From positions 1 to 46,747 of the forward strand of contig CAKZPK010000353.1 in assembly GCA_937139035.1 (NCBI GenBank): a stretch of 46,747 nucleotides of DNA. The letters are read 5' to 3'. The notes beneath the pieces are model-generated. The model ran no database searches, had not been told where the DNA came from, and saw only the letters and a list, made by a program, of their open reading frames with translations. The translations under genes and the position numbers were made by a program. Positions 1 through 8,064 of the stretch are shown here, piece after piece. Source of the DNA: an uncultured Crocinitomix sp. (lineage in GTDB: Bacteria > Bacteroidota > Bacteroidia > Flavobacteriales_D > Crocinitomicaceae). The first letter of the stretch is position 1. Each line of letters begins with the position of its first letter.

Positions 1-336
1 CATTTCCTCATATATTGGATTTTTTGAGGTTAACTCATCAATTCTACTTGGCAAACTAGGGTATTGACCGAAATAAATTCCTCCAAACACCCCACCTGGA
101 TAACTCATATAATAAACTGTAAAGTCTGGACCAATAGATTCCCTTATCCTAAAAAGTTCAGGAAGTGAAAATTCAAAATTAAAAATTTGATATAAGTCTT
201 TGCCATCACTATTTGAAATTGGTTCAATAATTTCATTACTACTCGTCTTTTGCTCCTCAACTACCTCAGGTTCCTTTTCTTTTGTACACGAAATTAACAG
301 TGTGAGTATTACCAGAACAAATGAATATTTAAGCAT
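1..336 (-). CDS. Lipoprotein of unknown function (3' end outside window)
   Basis: Open reading frame on the minus strand that starts with ATG at 336 and runs off the left edge, leaving 112 codons. The N-terminus is a short hydrophobic helix ending in LLISC, a lipobox, followed by a Lys/Glu-rich linker (TKEKEPEVVEEQK), so it is probably anchored in the outer or inner membrane. The mature part (FEFSLPELFRI...) matches no family I recognise. Its start lies 11 bases after the stop of the SMI1/KNR4-like gene, so the two are probably co-transcribed. No attC-like element separates them. Confidence 0.7.
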   Translation of the reverse strand, partial: MLKYSFVLVILTLLISCTKEKEPEVVEEQKTSSNEIIEPISNSDGKDLYQIFNFEFSLPELFRIRESIGPDFTVYYMSYPGGVFGGIYFGQYPSLPSRIDELTSKNPIYEEM

Positions 337-347
337 ATTTTGCCTCT

Positions 348-785
348 TTATAAATCAAAATTATACTCATCCTTAATAAATGCCTCAAATTTTACCCACT
401 CCACTTCGGCATTATCATTTTCGCACCATGGATAAGCATCATTATAGTCGAATATTTTACCAAAATCGTCAGAAGACTTGTCGCAACACATCAGAAATAA
501 GTGATTAGAACCCCACTCTCCTATTGCTATAAACATTTTATCATTTTTAGCCGGTTTATTGACATTTGCACGTTCCAAAAACTCATTTCCATATAAATCA
601 ATTCCCCATTTTGTGTTAGATAAAGAACTTTCCAAGCTAAACAACTCTCCTATATTTAACTTCTCAATTGAATTAAAATAGACCTCAGGAATAACAAGGT
701 TGTTGTTCACATATTCTTCACTAAAATATTTTAGGTAAGCCTCCTTTATTGGTTTTATAAAATCTGCTGCTTTTTCTTGATTCAT
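348..785 (-). CDS. SMI1/KNR4 (SUKH)-like protein
   Basis: Soluble 145-residue protein without a signal peptide. The order of features resembles the SMI1/KNR4 (SUKH) fold: an N-terminal helical part with IPEVYF, a central FIAIGEWGSNHLFLMCCD strand pair, then FGKIFDYNDAYPW. In bacteria SUKH proteins are often immunity proteins against contact-dependent or polymorphic toxins. That role is family knowledge; no toxin gene is visible next to it. It starts at ATG 785 and is followed 11 bases later by a lipoprotein gene. The assignment rests on pattern only and could be another small alpha/beta immunity family. Confidence 0.5.
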   Translation of the reverse strand: MNQEKAADFIKPIKEAYLKYFSEEYVNNNLVIPEVYFNSIEKLNIGELFSLESSLSNTKWGIDLYGNEFLERANVNKPAKNDKMFIAIGEWGSNHLFLMCCDKSSDDFGKIFDYNDAYPWCENDNAEVEWVKFEAFIKDEYNFDL

Positions 786-842
786 GTGTTTGTTTATTCA
801 GCTCTTTTAATGCGATTTTCTGTAATAATCATCAAATGAGCG

Positions 843-1646
843 CTAGGACGTTTTTACCTTTTTCATGTTCTTTTTCTTTATGTTTTTCCAATCATATTTG
901 GAGCAAAGTCCAATACAAGGATAAGTTTTTGTTTTTTCTCCTAAAATTGGCAGCTCATCAAAGATATTAGGTAGTTCGCCCAATACCTCAATAAAACACC
1001 TTGAATGATGCCCCCTCCATAAATCCCAGTGTATTTTTCGAGAATTCTCAGTGGCTAATACAATAGTCTTACATTCCCAAAACCTGCTTAAATCATTTCT
1101 GTCAAAAATTATATCGTAAGTTTTTGGTAACTCGATATTACCATAAGAATAATCTACTGCGACAGACAGGATGTTTGGCCTTTTCTTTAAATCAATAATT
1201 TCATTATTCTGTAGCTTTAATCCGGGATTTCCTTCTGTCAGAATTTTACACCAAATAACTAAGTATCTATTTTGCGAATCAATATCCAACTCATAATCCC
1301 AAGAATGTTCTATTCGATTAAAACGATTATAGGCATTCACCACAGTTGGATGAATATGAGAGGACAAAAGATTGGATTGTTTTTTATTGAAATCTATGTT
1401 ATCAAAAATTGAATCAATCGTATTATGGTCATCAAAACTCTCTAGTTTGAATTGAATGTTTTGAAGCCTATGTACAAGTTCATTTGACCACTTTAGTCCA
1501 TTAATCTTTTCCGAGTCATCAATGCTATCATCACCCCAAAAACATCTATTCATAACCGTAATTTCTGCCAATAAAATATTGATAAAAAGTGTTTTATGAC
1601 TGACTGATAAATTAACAAGATCTTCTTTAATTTCCGATAATTTCAT
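843..1646 (-). CDS. Hypothetical protein, 267 aa
   Basis: I do not recognise the family. The protein is cytosolic with no signal peptide or membrane segment. Residues 1-55 form a helical N-terminus rich in charged residues (GLKWSNELVHRLQN). The C-terminal half is mixed, with a PNILSVAVDYSYGN strand and an Arg/His-rich stretch (HWDLWRGHHSRCF). The C-terminal tail is Lys-rich (KNIKKKNMKKVK). A 57-base gap with an imperfect hairpin separates it from the SMI1-like gene. Single-gene spacing and orphan character fit the accessory region, but no clear attC is seen here. Confidence 0.55.
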   Translation of the reverse strand: MKLSEIKEDLVNLSVSHKTLFINILLAEITVMNRCFWGDDSIDDSEKINGLKWSNELVHRLQNIQFKLESFDDHNTIDSIFDNIDFNKKQSNLLSSHIHPTVVNAYNRFNRIEHSWDYELDIDSQNRYLVIWCKILTEGNPGLKLQNNEIIDLKKRPNILSVAVDYSYGNIELPKTYDIIFDRNDLSRFWECKTIVLATENSRKIHWDLWRGHHSRCFIEVLGELPNIFDELPILGEKTKTYPCIGLCSKYDWKNIKKKNMKKVKTS

Positions 1647-1749
1647 TTCAAACGACGTTTGGTTAAAGTTAGTAATTTATTGTGGCGCTAAATGCTGAGA
1701 TCAAAATCTGAGATACTAACCCAATCATTTTTAATTTGAATAGCGAATT

Positions 1750-2250
1750 TTATATAAAACACCCGTTGTGAGATCCTGAAAAACATAATATGTCTTCTTT
1801 TAATACATCTATCTTGGCAAATTTGAATTGCCCATTTTCATCTCTGAATACGAAGTGATTTTGATAGATATCTATTGGTAATCTTTCAGGTATTTCCGCA
1901 TCAAATATGAGGGGATCATTATTTTCACTCTTTAAAAACAATGTGCTTCTTGCGCTAGGGCTATCTTCTTCAATTCCAGGAATAATTCGAATTTCTCTAG
2001 CAACAAAATAAATGATTGAATCCGTTTTATAGGATCCAATTTCTATTGTTTGAGTTTGGATTCCGTGTTCTATCGTTTCAATTAATGTGTCTTTTGAATG
2101 ATAATAATATTCTGGAAATTCAGCTGTTAATTCGGGTTTCTCATCTTTAATATTTAAAGAGTCTGACACATTTGCAACTTGCACAGGTTCAGAATTTGAA
2201 TTACAGTAAATCATTAATCCATACAGTAATACAAGGGTTAAAAATCTCAT
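1750..2250 (-). CDS. Hypothetical lipoprotein, 166 aa
   Basis: Short protein with a hydrophobic N-terminus (FLTLVLLYGLMIYC) that looks like a lipoprotein signal, although the residue before Cys is Tyr rather than the usual Gly/Ala/Ser. A Ser/Glu-rich linker follows. The remainder is beta-rich (TQTIEIGSYKTDSIIYFV, FKFAKIDVL), suggesting a small beta-sandwich. No enzymatic motif is visible. The neighbouring gap on its upstream side (2251-2340) is about 90 bases and holds nothing recognisable. Confidence 0.55.
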   Translation of the reverse strand: MRFLTLVLLYGLMIYCNSNSEPVQVANVSDSLNIKDEKPELTAEFPEYYYHSKDTLIETIEHGIQTQTIEIGSYKTDSIIYFVAREIRIIPGIEEDSPSARSTLFLKSENNDPLIFDAEIPERLPIDIYQNHFVFRDENGQFKFAKIDVLKEDILCFSGSHNGCFI

Positions 2251-2340
2251 GAAATAAAGAAACGAAGATTTAAGTGCAATCAGTAACCTTAAGCAAAGAA
2301 TGCGCAGGTCAATTATTATTCGTCAGGATCTATGTAATTG

Positions 2341-3945
2341 TTATTTCATTTCCTTCTTTATCCACTGAATAAACAATTCTGAATTTTTCAAGCTTTGTTC
2401 ATTAGCACCTTTAAAAGGCGTTGTATTAGAAAGTAGAGATTTAAAATAATCTGAAAACATATAAGCCGATATTTCATTGGGATGATCTATACCTCGAGTT
2501 GTTGGAAAGGAGTTTTTGTAGAAGTCAATGCCGTCAAGGTTTGTATAAACTAAATTTCCGTTTTCGGATTTCATTATTGAAAAAATTCCATTTACATCTT
2601 TCACAGCAAACACCCTATCCATAAAGTCTTTCCCCATCACTGGAACACCTTCCGTTTCTTTGAGCAAGGTTCTCACCCAATAAAATGAATTCGTGTCTTG
2701 AGGATTCGCAATTAGCCATTCGGCAATAGGAGCATCAGGGTTCGATACTTGGTCTTTTTTAATTTCCGCATCATTGATAATTTCTGCCTTGGTAAAGTTC
2801 CAGTAATCTGTATATAAAATTTCAAACTTTGATTTAAACGTTCGCTGTAAGGAGTGCATTTGTTCATGCACTAATAAAGCCCCCATTTCCTCTAGTAATA
2901 TTTCCTCATCTTTAGCAGTCATATTATCACTCCAAGTTTTAGACAGGTGATCAATATGTCGCTGACTCAAAATTATATATGTACCTCTTGTATGTGCAAA
3001 TCCGCCACAAAGCCAATCTTCAATTTTTATAAAACGCCATGGTTGATAAGCCATTAATCCAATATTATTCTCAAGCAGAATTGCATTTACTTTGTCTACC
3101 ACAAACGAAATACATTTCTTTTCATTTTCTGAAAAATCAGTAACGGCCAATGCAAATTTTTCTTTTGCATATTCGCGTGCTTTATCAAGGTTTCTTGTTA
3201 GAACTTTTGAATTCGTAAACGCTTCAATTTCTCTGATTTGCAATTGCGAAAAATAGGGTTCATAAGATTCATCAAGGATAGCCGCGGCTGCATGTGTAGT
3301 GTCTAGAAAATCAATTCTTGGGTGCACTAGAGGGCTTTTTTGGACAATGTCAATTTGATATTGATTCAGGCTGTATTTAGGATCAATTCTATCTTTATAA
3401 TCACCATCACCTTGAATATTAGGAATGTCTTCTGGTACATTTTCATCCTCAACAGCGTGCTTTAAGGATAAGTTATGACCAACTTCATGCGCAATTACAA
3501 AAGCCTGCATATCCTCGTCCTGTTTTTCAGTGTCATCACCAAGGGTTATGAAAGTAATATTACCTCCCATCATTCCTCTGCCTAAAGGTCCTTTTTTGCC
3601 ATCAACAGCATTCACAAAAAACATATTAACGATATCATTTTGCCCCTTTATAAATCCTTCCCTATGCGCTATGTTAACTATACTATCTAAATTGATAAGA
3701 CCATCTCGTGCTTGAGTATTATTGAAATAAATGGGCTCTAAAAAATGAAAATCTACCCCAGCCTTTGAATAAGCATAATCCACAAGATATTCTGGTAAGG
3801 CCATTGATGCAGGATCAGTCCCTTCATTCGACTGTACGACAATTGGCTGGACTATTAGTACAAAAGGAGTGAGTTTTTCTGTTTGCTGAGCAATACAATT
3901 ACTACCGGCTATTATAAGTAAAAAGAAATATAAATTTAGTTTCAT
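2341..3945 (-). CDS. Secreted protein with two HExxH metallopeptidase-like motifs
   Basis: About 534 residues counted from ATG 3945. That start is preferred over the upstream in-frame ATG at 3978 because it gives a clean signal peptide (LNLYFFLLIIAG, then IAQQ) and avoids overlap with the upstream gene. The N-terminal half carries HEVGHNLSLKH (residues 153-163), which fits the zinc site HExxHxxxxxH of metzincins, with Ser where Gly is usual. The C-terminal half carries a second zinc-type motif, HEQMHSLQR (from residue 360), with downstream acidic residues that could supply a ligand. The protein may be a secreted protease or two peptidase-like domains in tandem. It lies 26 bases after the DUF3592-like gene, probably co-transcribed. 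Substrate is unknown. Confidence 0.65.
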   Translation of the reverse strand: MKLNLYFFLLIIAGSNCIAQQTEKLTPFVLIVQPIVVQSNEGTDPASMALPEYLVDYAYSKAGVDFHFLEPIYFNNTQARDGLINLDSIVNIAHREGFIKGQNDIVNMFFVNAVDGKKGPLGRGMMGGNITFITLGDDTEKQDEDMQAFVIAHEVGHNLSLKHAVEDENVPEDIPNIQGDGDYKDRIDPKYSLNQYQIDIVQKSPLVHPRIDFLDTTHAAAAILDESYEPYFSQLQIREIEAFTNSKVLTRNLDKAREYAKEKFALAVTDFSENEKKCISFVVDKVNAILLENNIGLMAYQPWRFIKIEDWLCGGFAHTRGTYIILSQRHIDHLSKTWSDNMTAKDEEILLEEMGALLVHEQMHSLQRTFKSKFEILYTDYWNFTKAEIINDAEIKKDQVSNPDAPIAEWLIANPQDTNSFYWVRTLLKETEGVPVMGKDFMDRVFAVKDVNGIFSIMKSENGNLVYTNLDGIDFYKNSFPTTRGIDHPNEISAYMFSDYFKSLLSNTTPFKGANEQSLKNSELFIQWIKKEMK

Positions 3946-3971
3946 TTTATTATCCTCAGTTTTTTGTTTGC

Positions 3972-4421
3972 TTACCAATTACCTTTAATAATTTGACTCA
4001 CTTCTGGATCATTTTTAGCATATTCTATTGAAATCAAGTCACCAACCACGGGCGTTTTCTCAAAATAATCATATAATTCTGAAGCACTAATTTCATTTAT
4101 ATCAATTACATTCCCCGTTGGGGTTTTATATTCATATTTAATAATAAATGTATTCACTCCACCGTCTAAAGGCAATGTAAAGCTTTGATTATTTACAGCT
4201 ATTATCTCAGCTTGGACTTTTATACTATCATTTAGAATATATGTTTTGTATAAGCTATTGATAATTAAAACCACCACAAGTAAGGCAAAAACTTTCAAGA
4301 AAATCCGAATCTTTCTAGAAGACTCCTTCTTTTTCTTTCTCAATTTTTCTCGTTTTCTTAAATCTGCATCTAAATCCCTCAATTTAAGGTATTCTTCCAT
4401 ATTAAATTTATCTGCAGACAT
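3972..4421 (-). CDS. DUF3592-like membrane protein
   Basis: Protein of 149 residues with a highly basic cytoplasmic N-terminus (KREKLRKKKKESSRK), one transmembrane helix (about residues 40-60, IFLKVFALLVVVLIINSLY), and an extracytoplasmic beta-rich domain. The pattern VQAEIIAVN...YEYKTPTGN...VGDLISIEYAKNDPE is typical of the DUF3592 family, whose function is not known. It precedes the double-HExxH secreted protein by a short gap, so a shared transcript is likely. Confidence 0.6.
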   Translation of the reverse strand: MSADKFNMEEYLKLRDLDADLRKREKLRKKKKESSRKIRIFLKVFALLVVVLIINSLYKTYILNDSIKVQAEIIAVNNQSFTLPLDGGVNTFIIKYEYKTPTGNVIDINEISASELYDYFEKTPVVGDLISIEYAKNDPEVSQIIKGNW

Positions 4422-4496
4422 TGAATCAAATAATTAATGAATTGTAATGGTTGGCTAAAGCTAGTGATTATTACTCCCTCTTTAATTTTCTTTTGT

Positions 4497-4697
4497 TCAA
4501 TCCAGTTCCCCCTTCTTATCATATTTATATTCCCATTCAGTTGTTGAGACTAAACTACCATACAAATCTACCCCAATATTTTCAGTTTTATTTCCTTTCG
4601 TTTTTGATTTGAATAACTTACTAAAATGTTGAGAATAGTTAAACCCCAAGTCAAAAGCAATTTCACTTATAGATGCTTTTGAACCTAAGAGTGCATT
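4497..4697 (-). pseudogene. Remnant of an AraC-type regulator (C-terminal HTH)
   Basis: In the 349-base gap between the DUF3592-like gene and the hydrolase, one minus-strand frame reads NALLGSKASISEIAFDLGF followed by NYSQHFSKLFKSKTKGN. This is the second helix-turn-helix of an AraC/XylS regulator. The frame is closed upstream by TAA inside an A-rich tract (about 4700-4710). The C-terminus then runs into unrelated sequence (TEWEYKYDKKGELD) before a TGA at 4497. No start codon and no ligand-binding domain are present, so I read it as a decayed fragment left by recombination. A 24-codon ORF starting at 4781 overlaps the hydrolase stop and is probably not a gene. The rest of the gap (4422-4496) shows nothing. 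Confidence 0.6.
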
Positions 4698-4770
4698 TTT
4701 TTCTTAAGATTTTTTTAATGCTATCCATCCAAAGTAAGACGATTCATCAAATGCTTTGATTGATGTTTTT

Positions 4771-5730
4771 TTAGACATTCTGTTCTTCCAACCATCTTAA
4801 AATTGCTTGATTGGTTTCTTCAGGAAGTTCTTGTTGAATCCAGTGACCGCAATCCAAACTGACAACTTCCACATTAGGAACAAACTCTGGTAATTTTTCA
4901 AATTTTGGAATCAAATCACGATCACCATAAATCATAAGTGTGGGATGTTGGATGATTGGGTTAACATCCGCCAGTAAGTGCCAGTTTCTATCAAGATTTC
5001 TATACCAATTTACACCTCCTGTAAACCCAGATGATTCAAATGCCGAAACGAAAACGGCTAATTCTTTGTCACTCATTATAGGCTCACCGATTGGTTTTTC
5101 TGCTTGTGCAAGATTAATCATTAACATTCCTGGTTCAGGTAATCCAAGTGGAACGTTTTTTCTGAATAAATTGCGAATGAATTGAGACGTGTTTTCGTCC
5201 AATATTGCGTCTGCCACTCCCGGGTATCTATTGAAGTGAACAAAATAAAAGTCTCTACCAAATATTGCTTCCATTAACTCAATCCATGGTTTTTCTCCGC
5301 GTTCTTGATAAGGTAAAGCCAAATTTATCACTTTTTTCACCCGTTTTGGATGTAATTGCGCCAGTCGCCAAACAACATTTGCGCCCCAGTCATGTCCAAT
5401 AAAAATAGCATCTTCATATCCGAAATGATCAAGAAGTGCTACGAGGTCTCCAGTCAAGTGTTTAATGTCATAATCGGTTACTTCGTTCGGACAAGATGAG
5501 TTACCATAACCACGCTGATTTGGAACAATGACATGGTAGCCAGCTCGAACAAGGGCCGGAATCTGATGCCGCCAAGAAAAAGCATGCTCTGGAAAGCCGT
5601 GACAGAGCACGATCGGTTTAACATTTTGTTTACCTGCTTCAAATACTTCAAGTTTTACACCATTGACTGAAATCATAGTAGATTTTGGAAATTCGATTGA
5701 ATTAAATCTTGTATTAGTTACGTTTGTCAT
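4771..5730 (-). CDS. Alpha/beta hydrolase, epoxide-hydrolase-like
   Basis: Protein of 319 residues, no signal peptide, standard length for soluble alpha/beta hydrolases. The HGFPE oxyanion motif is at residues 44-48. The nucleophile elbow GHDWGA has Asp114 in the nucleophile position, which favours epoxide hydrolase or haloalkane dehalogenase chemistry over esterase. The later acid (YGDRD) and catalytic His (DCGHW) are present near the C-terminus, where the conserved tail QQELPEE also appears. It is followed by an AraC remnant and preceded, 82 bases upstream, by a WYL-type regulator that probably controls it. The substrate cannot be told from sequence. Confidence 0.85.
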   Translation of the reverse strand: MTNVTNTRFNSIEFPKSTMISVNGVKLEVFEAGKQNVKPIVLCHGFPEHAFSWRHQIPALVRAGYHVIVPNQRGYGNSSCPNEVTDYDIKHLTGDLVALLDHFGYEDAIFIGHDWGANVVWRLAQLHPKRVKKVINLALPYQERGEKPWIELMEAIFGRDFYFVHFNRYPGVADAILDENTSQFIRNLFRKNVPLGLPEPGMLMINLAQAEKPIGEPIMSDKELAVFVSAFESSGFTGGVNWYRNLDRNWHLLADVNPIIQHPTLMIYGDRDLIPKFEKLPEFVPNVEVVSLDCGHWIQQELPEETNQAILRWLEEQNV

Positions 5731-5811
5731 TCTTTTTATTGTTTAATAAATTAGTACGATACAAACGTAAAATCAGCCGGTGACAGCCCTATGGCAAGGG
5801 TCAGAAAAGAA

Positions 5812-6501
5812 TTAATGGTATTTGTCAAAATACTCTTGCAAAGTCATATTATGTGGTTCAAACTTTTCAGATTGAGTCTCTATTCTTTGTATTCTGTCTG
5901 GTCGAAAAAATCTAAAATCTTTGCGCAAACGGCACCACGCAATTAAATACCAATTTTCAGCACTTAATAACGCAAATGGCTCTATCATTCTGTTCGTTGC
6001 AGTGCCATCTTTGTTAACATACTGTATCTTGACAAGGTTGTAGTTGGTTAGCGCATTTTGTAAATCTGATAAATTATCACTATTTCTTTCTTGATTTATA
6101 ACTTGGTTATATTGAGTTCTATTTGCAAGCAAATTTGCTTTGTCTTTAGTGGTATACCTTAGAATTGATTTTATTTTATCAATTGCCTCCGAATAATCTT
6201 TTACAAATGAGGCATCTTTATTTTTCAGTACTAACTGTTCTGCAAGTATTAAGGCGTTTGCTTGTTTTTCAGTAAACATTACAGGCGGAACTTTGTAGCC
6301 CTCCATTAATGTATAGCCTTTTCCTTCCTCAGTCAAGATAGGGACACCTGCATTCTCCAAAGCTTTAATGTCTCGGTAAATAGTCCTTTTACTAACTTGA
6401 AATTTATTGGATAATTCAGCTGCTGTAACAATTCTCTTAGTCTGTATTTGAATTAAAATTGCTGTTAACCGAGACAATCTATTTACTTCAGAATATTCCA
6501 T
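5812..6501 (-). CDS. YafY-type HTH/WYL transcriptional regulator
   Basis: Protein of 229 residues with an N-terminal DeoR-like winged HTH (RIVTAAELSNKFQVSKRTIY, then RDIKALENAGVPI) and a C-terminal WYL-type sensor domain (VKIQYVNKDG...IEPFALLSAENWYLIAWCRLRKDFRFFRPDRI). YafY-family regulators bind small ligands or nucleic-acid-derived molecules through the WYL domain. It is encoded directly upstream of the epoxide-hydrolase-like gene in the same direction, so it is the likely local regulator. Its upstream gap of 344 bases gives room for its own promoter. Confidence 0.85.
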   Translation of the reverse strand: MEYSEVNRLSRLTAILIQIQTKRIVTAAELSNKFQVSKRTIYRDIKALENAGVPILTEEGKGYTLMEGYKVPPVMFTEKQANALILAEQLVLKNKDASFVKDYSEAIDKIKSILRYTTKDKANLLANRTQYNQVINQERNSDNLSDLQNALTNYNLVKIQYVNKDGTATNRMIEPFALLSAENWYLIAWCRLRKDFRFFRPDRIQRIETQSEKFEPHNMTLQEYFDKYH

Positions 6502-6774
6502 TCTTTAATCTAATTTCTAGTTTTCAAATGACTTACAAAACTTGGGTACAGCTAGGCATATTTGGATGTTGCTGTAACGCACGTAGACAAAAATTTCTGG
6601 ATATTTCTTACGCGTTGTTTAAAGCAGTTTATTAACCTCTCAATTCTTTAATATCTAATTTTTTGAGTACACGGCCGTAAACCAAGTTATGATCTCAAGT
6701 GTAAATTCGCAACTTAATAGTAAAAGATAAAAGAAACGTGCAAATGCTTTTTTGATCCCACTTTATAATTAAAG
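6502..6774. other. Intergenic stretch upstream of the WYL regulator
   Basis: AT-rich non-coding sequence between the regulator start at 6501 and the hairpin at 6775. I found no credible ORF, no clear TAnnTTTG box and no repeat shared with other gaps. It most likely contains the promoter of the regulator-hydrolase pair. Confidence 0.4.
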
Positions 6775-6822
6775 CTAACAGTTAAGTAAACGCTGTTTTA
6801 ATAGTATTTACTTAACCGTTAT
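6775..6822 (-). repeat. attC-like hairpin, first candidate of the array
   Basis: Arms TAAC (6776-6779) and GTTA (6818-6821) are separated by one unpaired base on each side from the 10-base inner arms GTTAAGTAAA and TTTACTTAAC. It sits 25 bases past the stop of the lipoprotein gene at 6846. The AAC...GTT order fits attC, but the spacers are only one base long, so an ordinary stem-loop or terminator without a T-run is also possible. Confidence 0.4.
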
Positions 6823-6845
6823 GAATAGTTTTCAATAGACTTTTC

Positions 6846-7307
6846 TTACTTTGTACAAGTTAAAGTACAAGATTCAGGGTCTGAACAAGGATAGTAGTAT
6901 GTCTCGCACACTTCCATGTTTATTGTTATTTGATTAGAACCGACTAAATAACCTGTTCCTTCGTAGGTTATCCCCGCCTTATCTTCACCAAAAGTAAATT
7001 CTGTTCCATTAATAATTGCTTTCATGTCAATTGAATCATCCAGCCCTTGAAGAATTACTTCTCCCTTGTTGCTGCCTTCAATTATATTCATGCTATAATT
7101 AGTTGTTCCTCCGTAGGCACAAGCCGAATTAACAGAATACGTTCCAAGTAATTTATCACTCAAATAAGTACAACTTCCATCATCTTTTTCAGCTTCAGAA
7201 TCGAAATTTTCCGCATGCGAATCTACACAGCCTTTCTTTTTACAGCTTGTCATTGGAGCTATTAAAATGATTGCCACAAGGAGTATTCCAAAATTTTTAA
7301 TTTTCAT
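6846..7307 (-). CDS. Lipoprotein with one GC-x-D-xx-A-x-N-F-D repeat
   Basis: Protein of 153 residues. The N-terminal signal IKNFGILLVAIILIAPMTSC ends in a lipobox Cys. It is followed by KKKGCVDSHAENFDSEAEKD and DGSC, one unit of the Cys-bounded repeat GC.D..A.N(Y/F)D..A..DDGSC common in Bacteroidota secreted proteins. The rest looks like a small beta-barrel (lipocalin-like spacing), ending in a Cys-rich tail (CETYYYPCSDPESCTLTCTK) that may form disulfides outside the cytoplasm. Function unknown. It is followed by the hairpin at 6775 and preceded by the degenerate attC-like element at 7378, which makes it a likely single-gene cassette. Confidence 0.65.
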   Translation of the reverse strand: MKIKNFGILLVAIILIAPMTSCKKKGCVDSHAENFDSEAEKDDGSCTYLSDKLLGTYSVNSACAYGGTTNYSMNIIEGSNKGEVILQGLDDSIDMKAIINGTEFTFGEDKAGITYEGTGYLVGSNQITINMEVCETYYYPCSDPESCTLTCTK

Positions 7308-7377
7308 AAGTTAGGTTTTAAAATAAATTTACTAAACGTAATATATATCAATAGAATTTAAAATTTATCTAAATAAT

Positions 7378-7443
7378 ATCGTTTGAGTAAAAATAGGCAT
7401 TTATACTGAACTGTATAGCAGTGACTTTTATTTAATATTACGT
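7378..7443 (-). repeat. Degenerate attC-like element
   Basis: In the minus direction it ends with TATAAATGCCTATTTTTACT then CAAACGAT. This matches the right ends of the elements near 12530 (TATAAATGGCTACATTTACT then CAAACC) and 17410 (...TTTTACTCAAACGTTAG). A small perfect inner hairpin (TATAC...GTATA, 7401-7416) is present, but the outer AAC/GTT arms are lost. I call it by its shared right end, not by a complete structure. Confidence 0.4.
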
Positions 7444-7581
7444 TTTTGTTTTCTCAATCAAATTTGAAAGATTAGATGCAAAGTCATTAAAGAAATTTGG
7501 ATAATCCGAAAGCTGAATAACCTCCTCCTTGTGAATAGATACAATATGATAAGGCACTTCCTTATAAAAACTAGAATTCAT
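7438..7581 (-). pseudogene. Short ORF or 5'-truncated cassette gene
   Basis: A minus-strand frame is open from about 7638 to a TAA at 7438. It reads DILKIIADFDFVRLMNSSFY and then KEVPYHIVSIHKEEVIQLSD, ending in LIEKTKT. The only ATG gives 47 codons (7581-7438), but coding-like sequence continues upstream of it until a stop at 7639, overlapping the end of the next gene in another frame. Its stop falls in the degenerate attC-like element. This fits a cassette gene whose 5' part was lost and replaced by the neighbouring cassette. The rest of the 7308-7622 gap holds only that element. Confidence 0.4.
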
Positions 7582-7622
7582 CAAACGAACAAAGTCAAAA
7601 TCTGCTATTATTTTTAGAATAT

Positions 7623-8027
7623 CTAGTCCCGTTTTTTCTTAAACCAATTTTTAAACGGTTTGCTTTTGCTCTTAAGAAATACCTTTCTTTCTGTCCTATC
7701 AGGATAATGAGTCTCTTCAATCTTCTCAATGTCTTCCTTAGAATACTCAATGAATTTATTTGACATTTCTACTTGATGTTTAAGGAACTCATCTTTTTTC
7801 TCAACCCAAGCACTTGTGTTTACAACTATTTCTGTAGCTTCATGTAAGTCACAACTTTGGTTTATTGAAACATATAAGATACAATTTAATATCCCCCAAT
7901 TTTCTGATTTAAGTTCAACCATTTTAGATTCTAATTCTAACTTGGTTTTAAGACCATCCTTTTCAGCTAGTTTTATAATTTCTTTTGTTGTCATATCCTG
8001 TTCAAAAAACTCTTTAATCACACACAT
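7623..8027 (-). CDS. Hypothetical helical protein, about 134 aa
   Basis: The frame extends to a TTG at 8039, but the first ATG is at 8027 (MCVIKEFF), which I take as the start. The protein is predicted mostly helical and charged: KEIIKLAEKDGLKTKLELES, then a conserved-looking core SCDLHEATEIVVNTSAW and a basic tail (SKPFKNWFKKKRD). I do not recognise the family. Its start follows the Imm26-DUF4240 gene by only 37 bases containing a truncated attC end, so the two may be fused cassettes. Confidence 0.55.
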   Translation of the reverse strand: MCVIKEFFEQDMTTKEIIKLAEKDGLKTKLELESKMVELKSENWGILNCILYVSINQSCDLHEATEIVVNTSAWVEKKDEFLKHQVEMSNKFIEYSKEDIEKIEETHYPDRTERKVFLKSKSKPFKNWFKKKRD

Positions 8028-8039
8028 TATGTATCTCAA

Positions 8040-8064
8040 TTACTAGGTGCTTTTTGCAACTGCT
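8040..8064 (-). repeat. Truncated attC left end (GTTGCAAAAAGCAC)
   Basis: The 14-mer GTTGCAAAAAGCAC (minus strand, 8060-8047) recurs exactly at 12630-12617. Related AAAGCACTA or AAAGCCTA ends occur at the gene side of the long sites at 10290 and 15310. Here the arm is followed directly by the next gene start with no second arm, so it looks like a remnant attC at a cassette junction. Confidence 0.4.

Noticed and set aside
786-842. Imperfect hairpin CTCATTTGATG...CATTAAAAGAG
   Set aside because: Contains no AAC/GTT outer arms and only partial pairing, so I did not call an attC.
1668-1720. Inverted repeat GTTAGTA...TACTAAC between two genes
   Set aside because: The order is GTT...AAC, the reverse of attC (AAC...GTT on either strand), and the long middle part does not pair well. 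It may be a plain stem-loop.
4700-4781. 24-codon ORF overlapping the hydrolase stop (MSKKTSIKAFDESSYFGWIA...)
   Set aside because: Too short and without support; it lies in the area of the AraC remnant.
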